Shown: positions 1-5,490 of the stretch, one piece after another | Numbering within the stretch: the first letter of the stretch is position 1 | How the letters are laid out: every line of letters begins with the position of its first letter | Origin: CAYNYM01 sp049366815 | GTDB lineage: Bacteria; Desulfobacterota; DSM-4660; Desulfatiglandales; HGW-15 | Length of the DNA stretch: 23,856 nt | NCBI GenBank assembly: GCA_049366815.1 | Contig: JBMNCO010000170.1 | Coordinates: 1 to 23,856, forward strand | Direction: 5' to 3' | The notes under the pieces: generated by a model | Told to the model about the DNA's origin: nothing | Seen by the model: only the letters and a program-made list of their open reading frames with translations | Database searches by the model: none | Translations under genes and position numbers: made by a program

Positions 1-133
1 GATTCAAACGCTCTGAGTTTCCTATGATCACGCATGTTCCCTTCCTGCGACACCTCACAGCCTAAATGCCTACAGCCTATCAAGCTGAGTAGTTACGAAA
101 AAGTTTCTATAAATCAGGCCTATTCTGTGGTAA

Positions 134-162
134 TTGACATGGCGATGACTTTTTTCTATACT
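134..162 (+). promoter_or_regulatory. sigma70-type promoter upstream of the small membrane protein gene
   Basis: A perfect -35 box TTGACA (134-139) is followed after exactly 17 nt by TATACT (157-162), which matches the -10 consensus at five of six bases. Transcription would start near 169, leaving a leader of about 125 nt before the ATG at 294. The leader contains a small stem, GGACC/GGTCC (201-205 with 214-218). Positions 1-133 show no gene that I can support. Confidence 0.65.
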
Positions 163-293
163 CAGCCGCAAGCGACTCAATTTTCAGTCGTCAGTCCACG
201 GGACCAACATGCCGGTCCTCCAGGAAAATTGATGCCTGCAGAAATCCCTGTCTTGCCGGGGCGTTGAATCGTGTTGTCGGGAGTTTTTTGAAC

Positions 294-551
294 ATGGAGA
301 GTGTTGTAACCTGGATTGTCGGTGTCTTTCTGGCCGGGTTCATCGGCTTTTTCGGCAAGTACCTGGGCAAAATCTTGATTGAACGAATGCATGCCCGACG
401 GATGGGAGGCATGGCGCAAACGGCTTCTGATCCAGAGGAAAACAAGGTGAAAGCGGAATATGATGCCGAAAAACAGCGGCTGAAACTTGAAAAGAAGAGG
501 ATGAAGCTCATAAAAAAACAAAACAAGAAGGAAGAAAGTCAAGAAGATTAG
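294..551 (+). CDS. small single-pass membrane protein with charged coiled-coil-like tail, unknown function
   Basis: This is an 85-residue protein I do not recognise as a named family. Residues 4-25 form one hydrophobic segment (WIVGVFLAGFIGFF core) ending in a basic stretch, KYLGK. Residues 50-85 are very rich in Lys and Glu and look like a cytoplasmic helix or short coiled coil. The ATG at 294 is chosen because GGGAG (279-283) lies 10 nt upstream; an in-frame TTG at 264 is also open but lacks a good ribosome binding site. A strong promoter sits at 134-162. The gene is monocistronic, facing a convergent gene on the right (ends at 647). A membrane anchor or small regulatory subunit is possible, but nothing in the sequence fixes a role. 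Confidence 0.6.
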   Translation: MESVVTWIVGVFLAGFIGFFGKYLGKILIERMHARRMGGMAQTASDPEENKVKAEYDAEKQRLKLEKKRMKLIKKQNKKEESQED

Positions 552-646
552 CCTTTACTGAAGCCACCGTCGAATGGTCCGATCATCAATGAGGCCGGGG
601 CGGGAAATCAACCTGTTTTGGACGCCATCGGTCGATTGACCGGCCC

Positions 647-1192
647 CTAATATTGGTATAAATAGCGGCCTATTATCAGGAGAAAAAGCAGGATGACACC
701 CGAGAGGAGGTACTGCTCCCTATTCTCGTCCCAAAAGAGCCTGAAGCTCCAGGCCCTCTTCCGGGCCTGGTCGTAGGGGCTGAGGCGGGGGATCAAACTG
801 CGTACGCCGGCCGCGTATCGTGTGTATTCTTCGCCGAAGAGGTCTCTTAATCTGGCCATTTCCTTTCGGTGCTTCCGGGGCATATATTTCATGAAGAATA
901 CCCCGAGCCCAATGGCGAGAAGGATCCAGTTATATCCCCAGGCCATCACACAGAATCCAACCAGGAGGAAGAATCTTCCCAGGTAAAGTGGGTCTCGGAC
1001 GTAGGCGTAAGGCCCGGAGGTCGTGACCTCCTTATTCCTGACAAGATGACCGCATGCCCAAATCCGGACGGCCTCACCAACCATGACGAGGATGCCCCCG
1101 AGCACCAGAGAGAACAAATTGGGCCGTGCCAGGATGACCACCAGAAGAGCGGCCGCTGTAATCGGTATCGCCTGCAAAAGCCTTCCCATCAT
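647..1192 (-). CDS. isoprenylcysteine carboxyl methyltransferase (ICMT)/phospholipid methyltransferase-like membrane protein
   Basis: This is a 181-residue polytopic membrane protein. Hydrophobic segments lie at about 5-24, 26-50, 70-103 and 160-179. The family's SAM/substrate region is visible as TTSGPYAYVRDPLYLGRF (residues 57-74), followed by the downstream FGEEYTRYAAGVRSLIPRL (119-137). The usual family motif reads RHPxY; here the His is Asp (RDP), which may alter or weaken catalysis. Bacterial members methylate unknown small or lipid substrates, so the substrate here is open. Its ATG overlaps the stop of the upstream kinase (ATGA at 1192-1189), and AAGGAGG lies about 5 nt upstream inside the kinase gene, so the two are translationally coupled. 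A second ATG follows directly at 1189. Confidence is high for the family and low for the reaction. Confidence 0.8.
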   Translation of the reverse strand: MMGRLLQAIPITAAALLVVILARPNLFSLVLGGILVMVGEAVRIWACGHLVRNKEVTTSGPYAYVRDPLYLGRFFLLVGFCVMAWGYNWILLAIGLGVFFMKYMPRKHRKEMARLRDLFGEEYTRYAAGVRSLIPRLSPYDQARKRAWSFRLFWDENREQYLLSGVILLFLLIIGRYLYQY

Positions 1193-1782
1193 TTGAACCT
1201 CCTTACAAGTCTATACAGCCAGAACATCTTTGGGGGATCCCGGTCTTCGAAAAATTTCTTTCTTACCTTATATATCCTCTGCAAATCAAGGAGTACGAAA
1301 CGATCGAATATATAATCGCTGATGAGTGGCCATCGGCCCTTCACCCTGGATGTAGAAAAATCAATAAGATAGGGCCGTTGATCATGCATCAGGATGTTTC
1401 TCTGATGGGCGTCTCCGTGTGCGACACCCGCCGCGTGCATGCGCTCAAAGAGGGAGATCAGTCGATCTAAAAAGGCCTCGGTCAAATCCCCTTTCTTGAG
1501 TTCAGCCAAAGGTACGCCTGGAAGGGCCTGAAGTCTTAATGAATAAGGGGTGGGCCTGCCCTGAAGCAGGGGAATGCCTTCGAACCCCTCAAGTCTTTTC
1601 AGGGCCGCCTCCTCCCATCTGATGCAGAGCCTTCCAAAGATCTTCGGCATCAGGGGACTGGAACCGTAGTCCTTGACGATAGAACCGTTTTTCAGGGTTA
1701 CACGGGCCTTCCAGACATTTCTTGAGGGATAGATCACAATCTTTTCCCCGGGATTCCCTTCTTGATCTTGATCCTTTGTCAT
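1189..1782 (-). CDS. small WaaP/Kdo-kinase or RIO-like protein kinase-fold protein
   Basis: This is a 197-residue compact kinase-fold protein. The catalytic loop reads HGDAHQRNIL (122-131), with Asp124 as catalytic base and Asn129 as metal ligand. The DFS motif (Asp141) replaces DFG, as in RIO and lipopolysaccharide kinases. A candidate ATP-binding Lys is Lys37 in the SIVKDYG strand, and Glu57/Glu58 in WEEAALKRL could be the helix-C partner. The length fits small lipopolysaccharide core (WaaP/KdkA-type) or RIO1-type kinases rather than a Ser/Thr kinase with an activation loop. The start at 1782 has GAGG about 9 nt upstream. It is co-translated with the membrane methyltransferase downstream, suggesting the pair modifies one envelope lipid or glycolipid; that link is inference. 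The C-terminus is strongly basic (YRLVRRFK), compatible with membrane-surface association. Confidence 0.75.
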   Translation of the reverse strand: MTKDQDQEGNPGEKIVIYPSRNVWKARVTLKNGSIVKDYGSSPLMPKIFGRLCIRWEEAALKRLEGFEGIPLLQGRPTPYSLRLQALPGVPLAELKKGDLTEAFLDRLISLFERMHAAGVAHGDAHQRNILMHDQRPYLIDFSTSRVKGRWPLISDYIFDRFVLLDLQRIYKVRKKFFEDRDPPKMFWLYRLVRRFK

Positions 1783-1800
1783 TCAGCCACACCTCTTAGC

Positions 1801-1870
1801 GCATGCGCATCCGGAAACGGCCGTTCCCGGATGGGCGCTGACCGCTGACCGCTCCATATAGAAATCAGAT
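1801..1870 (-). repeat. left copy of an imperfect 70-bp inverted repeat
   Basis: The reverse complement of this stretch aligns without gaps to 2123-2192, with 55 of 70 bases identical by hand alignment. The shared core includes GTCAGCGGTCAGCGC (15 bp) and TTTCCGGATG. The left copy itself contains a near-palindrome, CCGGAAACGG/CCGTTCCCGG (1811-1830). It starts 18 bp upstream of the kinase gene start. The structure resembles a BIME/REP-like or MITE-end element; no target-site duplication is obvious. Confidence 0.75.
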
Positions 1871-2109
1871 GTTTCGGATGGAGCCTGATGAGGCTTGCCA
1901 TCCTCCATAAATTTTGTCCAGTGGGGTCTGTAATACTCTTTTGATAGGAAAAATCCAATAAAATATTGCCGTTGATAAAATGCCGTGTCCCCTTCTTAGA
2001 GGGAGAGCATGGGCCCCTGTAATCGGGTCTCGGGACCGTGGAAATTCTGCATGGGCCGGGGTCTTGACCTTGCAGTCCTGGAAATGGTGACTAATTTATC
2101 ATGTTAGAA
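1871..2109. other. non-coding spacer between the two inverted repeat arms
   Basis: I see no supportable gene here. It contains a hairpin, GGATGG-AGCCT / AGGCT-CCATCC with a GATG loop and a 2-nt bulge (1876-1903). It also has an A/T-rich stretch around 1930-1980 and a small stem GGTC-TCGG-GACC near 2025-2036. It separates two divergent genes and so should carry their promoters, but I found no convincing -35/-10 pair: the best plus-strand candidate has TTGATA at 1941 and only a weak -10. It could be the body of a degenerate mobile or dispersed repeat element. Confidence 0.5.
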
Positions 2110-2140
2110 TCCATCCAGAAATAGATGATTTCTGGATGGA
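2110..2140 (+). repeat. perfect 13-bp stem-loop over the apparent start codon of the ATP-grasp-like gene
   Basis: TCCATCCAGAAAT (2110-2122), a 5-nt loop AGATG, then ATTTCTGGATGGA (2128-2140) form a perfect hairpin. The ATG at 2136 lies in its 3' arm. A degenerate counterpart, CTCCAT...GAAA / TTTC...ATGGAG, occurs next to the left repeat (about 1852-1883), so the hairpin belongs to the repeat unit rather than to the gene. Confidence 0.8.
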
Positions 2141-2192
2141 GCAGTCAGCGGTCAGCGCGGATGCTGGAATGCCCATTTCCGGATGGGCACAC
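2123..2192 (+). repeat. right copy of the imperfect 70-bp inverted repeat
   Basis: This is the partner of 1801-1870 in opposite orientation (55/70 identical). It includes its own stem TGCCCAT/ATGGGCA with loop TTCCGG (2170-2189). It overlaps the first 19 codons of the longest reading frame that follows, so the protein's true start is probably downstream of the repeat. Confidence 0.75.
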
Positions 2193-3542
2193 ATCGAGAT
2201 TTTGAAAGGCATTGACTTCCATGGTGTCGAGTTTTCACAAAGTCATCAGATTCAATCATTTTTTCAGAGTATTCAACAGGGCAGATGGAAAGGACAAATG
2301 GGGAATATGGAAAAGCGGGTTCCGGAAAAGGCAAGGCTTCTAGAGCAAATGAAAAATGCCGGCTTCAATGTGCCCGGTCTGGTATACATCCCGGCTGAGG
2401 ACCTCAAAGACGGGAATTTTGAGGGCCTCGAAGCCTTTTTCAAGGATTATCACGAAAGTTTCAAGGTCGTAGCCCGCAGCGCCCACCCTGTGGAGGAATT
2501 TTATAAGGGGGGGACCTTCGACTCCCTCGAGACCTATGCGGACACCGGCGGGATAAAATATGCGTGGAAGAAAATGGTTAAGTCTGCGAGGACTTCGAAG
2601 AGGCTCTCCATATTACGGCAGCAGAAATTCAATCGCGCCCCGGAGATCGATCCCGAAGACATGGGCGTTATTGTTATGCCCTATATCGACGGCATGAATG
2701 TGATGGCAAAAAAGGTGGGGGACCATTGGGAATTCGGCTATGCGGGCAACAGAAACCACAAGGTTCAGAGGGATCTTTTCATAACCACGACACCCCATGA
2801 CATAAAACTCCTGCACCTCTCCCAGGACATCCAGGATTATCTCGGTTTCCGGTGCGAGATTGAATACGTCGTTGGGAGGGACGGCGTCATTCATGTGGTT
2901 CAGGCAAAGGATATATCCAGCATTGACATGCTGGAAAAGAAGGAAAGCGAGCGATCCATCCAGTTGGACGGTATCCGGCGGATTCGAAAAAGACGGAACT
3001 ATCGTGAACGTACGGTCTATGTCATGGACAACCGGGCCTTTTACCTGACGATCATTGAGAAATGTGAAAATATGGCGCATGGAGAGGGCGGCCGGGAGAC
3101 CGGCATCGAAGACGTCCTCGGAATCATTTCAGCCGAGGAGGCCGAACTGGAAGACTTCGCACTGCGTCATCAACGCTTCGGTGTCCTGGGGTTGTGCATC
3201 CAGGTGCCGGATGATCTGTATCAGATCGCCAATCACTATCTGGACGAGACACCGGAACTGCAGGCCAGACTTTCCAACGCCCTCAATAACAACCAGTACA
3301 AGATTGACTACTTCCTGTCCGAAGCAGACACCCTTATTGCCGCGGAAAGGATCCGGATCAATCTCTGCAGTCACGATGCCTACGGTATCGACACCGTCCG
3401 AAATCCCTTGTGGTCTGTTTATTGGCGCGGCGAGCGGCACGAACAGATCGTCAGGCATTTTAAAGAGTTGGGGTTCAAGACCGGTGATTCGGTCGGGATC
3501 GACATCGATTCGGAAGACAGGCCCACCATCTACAGGCTCTAA
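2136..3542 (+). CDS. PEP-synthase/PPDK-type ATP-grasp domain protein, function unknown
   Basis: The open frame encodes up to 468 residues. Residues 70-262 resemble the ATP-binding (ATP-grasp) half of PEP synthase and pyruvate phosphate dikinase. VVARSAHP (111-118) matches the substrate/ATP-binding VRS segment, MGVIVMPYIDG (176-186) the hinge strand, and CEIEYVVGRDGVIHVVQAK (240-258) the conserved E-x-E...Q metal and nucleotide ligands (Glu241, Glu243, Gln256). The swivelling phospho-His domain and PEP-binding barrel are absent. Residues 270-468 form a region I do not recognise. The first 19 codons lie in a dispersed repeat, and the first ATG sits in a hairpin without a ribosome binding site. 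ATG 2298 (residue 55, preceded by GGAAAGGA) or ATG 2307 are more likely starts, giving about 411-414 residues. It is flanked by non-coding DNA on both sides, so it is probably transcribed alone. Confidence 0.7.
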   Translation: MEQSAVSADAGMPISGWAHIEILKGIDFHGVEFSQSHQIQSFFQSIQQGRWKGQMGNMEKRVPEKARLLEQMKNAGFNVPGLVYIPAEDLKDGNFEGLEAFFKDYHESFKVVARSAHPVEEFYKGGTFDSLETYADTGGIKYAWKKMVKSARTSKRLSILRQQKFNRAPEIDPEDMGVIVMPYIDGMNVMAKKVGDHWEFGYAGNRNHKVQRDLFITTTPHDIKLLHLSQDIQDYLGFRCEIEYVVGRDGVIHVVQAKDISSIDMLEKKESERSIQLDGIRRIRKRRNYRERTVYVMDNRAFYLTIIEKCENMAHGEGGRETGIEDVLGIISAEEAELEDFALRHQRFGVLGLCIQVPDDLYQIANHYLDETPELQARLSNALNNNQYKIDYFLSEADTLIAAERIRINLCSHDAYGIDTVRNPLWSVYWRGERHEQIVRHFKELGFKTGDSVGIDIDSEDRPTIYRL

Positions 3543-3673
3543 GAAGGGGACCGGCAAAGCCGCCCAACGACACGCAACAGAACCATTATGCCCTATGCTC
3601 CGCCGGGATCTCCGATGTGCCCGGCTTTCCCGGCAGCGAATCGGGCGCGGGGCGGAAGGCATATTTCCCCCTC

Positions 3674-3713
3674 CCCCTCTTGACTTTGGGCCTCGGAGAA
3701 GGCAAAAGAGGGG
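3674..3713. repeat. long intergenic hairpin
   Basis: CCCCTCTT (3674-3681) pairs with AAGAGGGG (3706-3713). Inside it, TTTG-G-GCCT pairs with AGGC-AAA around a CGGAGA loop. There is no T-run on the plus strand, so it is not a classical terminator. It may be a dispersed intergenic palindrome or an mRNA end-stabilising structure for the gene ending at 3542. Confidence 0.6.
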
Positions 3714-3921
3714 CACGGAAGGTCGGCCTTGCCCTTGAGGGGATGGAAGGGCGTTGCAGGCCTGAGAGACGCAGCGCAAGGGGTATCATGGTTTCGATCC
3801 GGAGGGAAAAGACGGTTGGACCTTATCAGGACCTCCCTATCTACCTGATCAAAGGACCGGCCGCTGAGGAAGACGAGAAGGGATTCGGGACTGAATCAAC
3901 TGAAAGAGGTCATTGACGTCT

Positions 3922-4005
3922 CCGGGGGGAAAGGCCGAAGATTTCCCGAAGCGGGCCTATGACTTGGTGATCGCGAACATTCATCGTCAGGTCATGGCTA
4001 ACCGC
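3922..4005 (+). pseudogene. possible fragment of a ribosomal protein L11 methyltransferase (PrmA)-like gene
   Basis: In the frame running into the thioesterase, translation reads GKAEDF followed by YDLVIANIHRQVM. A D-L-V-x-A-N-I motif after a G-x-A-E-x-F segment is characteristic of PrmA-like class I methyltransferases (motif IV region). No SAM-binding motif I precedes it, and no further methyltransferase sequence follows, because the thioesterase begins at 4060. I read it as a remnant; chance resemblance over about 28 codons cannot be excluded. Confidence 0.25.
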
Positions 4006-4059
4006 TTTGATGTCAAGGGTTTTTACAGCGGCGAAGCGGTTCGCATGGAGAGAAGAGGC

Positions 4060-4554
4060 ATGCCAATAGAACACATACCCATACCCAAACCACAGGGACA
4101 AGGCTGCTTTGCCTGTGGTACGGCCAATCCCATCGGATTGCATCTGCAGTTCTATGTTTCAGGCGAAGACCTTTGCTCGGACATCACACTGGGGAAAAAT
4201 TACGAGGGATGGGAGAACATGGCTCATGGTGGGATTCTTTCCACAATGCTTGATGAAGTCATGTCCTGGGCGATCCTCGTCTTTGAGAGATCCTTTTTTG
4301 TCACGCGAAAAATGGAGGTTAAATACCTTAAGCCGGTCTCGATCGGCACCCCCCTGACCGTGAAGGCCCGGCTGGTGGACGGTTCAAAACGTCCGAGAAT
4401 GAAGGCAAGTGCCCTGATCGTCGACAGGGAAGGGACGGTCCTTGTCAGGGCCAAAGGGGAGTTCGTCATCCTTCCTGAAGAGCGATTGTCCCTGGTACCG
4501 GAGGGAGCAAAGAAGGACATGAATGATCTGTTCGAGAGATTGTCCCGCCTCTGA
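4060..4554 (+). CDS. PaaI-type hotdog-fold thioesterase
   Basis: This 164-residue protein belongs to the PaaI/YigI-like acyl-CoA thioesterase group. The N-terminal CFACGTANPIGLHL (16-29) is the Cys-x-x-Cys-G...NPxGL signature of this group. MAHGGILSTMLDEVMSWA (54-71) holds the HGG turn and the acidic residues (Asp65, Glu66) that form the active site in hotdog dimers. Family members hydrolyse short or aromatic acyl-CoA thioesters in the cytoplasm. The ATG at 4060 is chosen because GGAG (4047-4050) lies 9 nt upstream and the length then fits the family; the frame is open back to a TTG at 3913, but that extension is not thioesterase-like. The gene is 47 nt upstream of the DUF2760 gene and may be co-transcribed with the Hsp70 cluster, although a functional link is not evident. 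Confidence 0.85.
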   Translation: MPIEHIPIPKPQGQGCFACGTANPIGLHLQFYVSGEDLCSDITLGKNYEGWENMAHGGILSTMLDEVMSWAILVFERSFFVTRKMEVKYLKPVSIGTPLTVKARLVDGSKRPRMKASALIVDREGTVLVRAKGEFVILPEERLSLVPEGAKKDMNDLFERLSRL

Positions 4555-4601
4555 AAACCTGTCAGGTCCCTATGGATAGAAGAAAAGGAGATTTGGAACC
4601 T

Positions 4602-5348
4602 ATGGAGACTGGAAAGAAGCTGTCGCGCCGTCTCATGCTTTGGATTTTCGTGTGGTTGGCCCTCCTGGGTGCAGGCATGGCCTGTCTTGTCCTCATAAAG
4701 ACAGGTTCCTTCACCGGGGGCCTTGATTCTCTGAAAGGGCTCGACAAGCCGTCGCTTGAATCGATCGAGGCCGCACTGAATCAAACCGCTCAGAGGTTCC
4801 TGCAGGTATTCGGCGCAAGCCTGGCGGCCGTATGGCTCTTGTTGTGGGTGAGCCTGCGGGCTGCCCTTAAGGGGCTTTTTGCCCCCTCCTCCGGTGCGGA
4901 AAAGGTATCTGCCGCAAAACCGGTTCGCCCCGTTGCTGAAGCTCCAGGGGCAGGGGAGGGTGAGAACCGGCGGCGGGAACTCCAGATCCTGTCACTGCTT
5001 CAGCGGGAGGGGCGACTTGTGGATTTTCTGAAGGAAGACCTGCGGGCCTATGATGATGCACAGATCGGAGCGGCGGTGCGCAGTATTCAGGAAAATTGTC
5101 AAAAGGCATTGAATCGGTATGTCGATCCCCAGGCCATCATCGATCAGGACGAGGGGGAGGAGGTCGCGGTTCCTCAGGGATTTGACCCGAGCAGGATCAA
5201 ACTGACCGGCAATGTATCCGGAAAACCGCCCTTCAGGGGGGTTCTTCAACACCGCGGGTGGCGCGCGGGTCACAGGGACCTTCCCGTCCTCTCAGGGACC
5301 CTCGATCCGGATGTCATTTCCCCCGCAGAGGTCGAGATCCCCGGCTAG
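4602..5348 (+). CDS. DUF2760 domain membrane protein, Hsp70-cluster partner
   Basis: This 248-residue protein has two hydrophobic segments (about 12-33 and 70-89), a Pro/Ala-rich linker (92-122) and a C-terminal domain (125-248) typical of DUF2760. Recognisable stretches are ELQILSLLQREGRLVDFLKED (126-146, with three or more conserved acidic residues following), YDDAQIGAAVRSI (150-162) and the final FDPSRIKLTGNV (194-205), ending in ISPAEVEI. The biochemical role of the family is unknown. From what I know of the family, it is usually found beside Hsp70-like genes, exactly as here. ATG 4602 is preferred (AGGAG ends 11 nt upstream); ATG 4572 and TTG 4593 in frame are alternatives. The topology suggests a membrane hairpin with the conserved domain cytoplasmic, where it could contact the chaperones encoded next. 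Confidence 0.85.
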   Translation: METGKKLSRRLMLWIFVWLALLGAGMACLVLIKTGSFTGGLDSLKGLDKPSLESIEAALNQTAQRFLQVFGASLAAVWLLLWVSLRAALKGLFAPSSGAEKVSAAKPVRPVAEAPGAGEGENRRRELQILSLLQREGRLVDFLKEDLRAYDDAQIGAAVRSIQENCQKALNRYVDPQAIIDQDEGEEVAVPQGFDPSRIKLTGNVSGKPPFRGVLQHRGWRAGHRDLPVLSGTLDPDVISPAEVEIPG

Positions 5349-5368
5349 CCGTTACCAATTCAACCGTC

Positions 5369-5430
5369 GAGGCGCGATTAAGGACAGTCGACAATTTGGG
5401 CCGACCTTTGCAGTAGACGTCCTTCGCCTC
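5369..5430 (+). repeat. interrupted inverted repeat in the DUF2760-Hsp70 intergenic gap
   Basis: GAGGCG (5369-5374) pairs with CGCCTC (5425-5430), and AGGAC (5381-5385) with GTCCT (5419-5423), closing a bulged stem in the 142-nt gap before the first Hsp70 gene. There is no T-run. It could be a leader or processing structure in the polycistronic mRNA. Confidence 0.35.
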
Positions 5431-5490
5431 CTGGGCGTGTGATTTCGGGAATGGTCAGGACGGTTGGGAGTGAAGAAAGGGTTTTGTTGT

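Larger units (their letters stand above)
3543..4059. other. long intergenic stretch, mostly non-coding
   Basis: These 517 bp lie between the ATP-grasp-like gene and the thioesterase. It includes a long hairpin (3674-3713), a possible methyltransferase-gene fragment (about 3922-4005) and a short 42-codon frame (3789-3916) that begins ATG with AAGGGG about 6 nt upstream. I could not match the 42-codon product (core QDLPIYLIKGPAAEEDEKG) to any family and do not call it a gene. Confidence 0.5.

Noticed and set aside
629..642. CGGTC-GATT-GACCG stem between the convergent genes at 551 and 647
   Set aside because: It is only 5 bp and has no T-run on either strand. Too weak to call a terminator.
1941..1969. 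TTGATA...TATTGC as a promoter for the ATP-grasp-like gene
   Set aside because: The spacing is 17 nt, but the -10 half matches poorly. Not supported.
3789..3916. 42-codon open frame with an ATG and a purine-rich upstream stretch
   Set aside because: The product resembles no family I know, it is short, and it lies in a decayed-looking intergenic region. It is not called as a gene.
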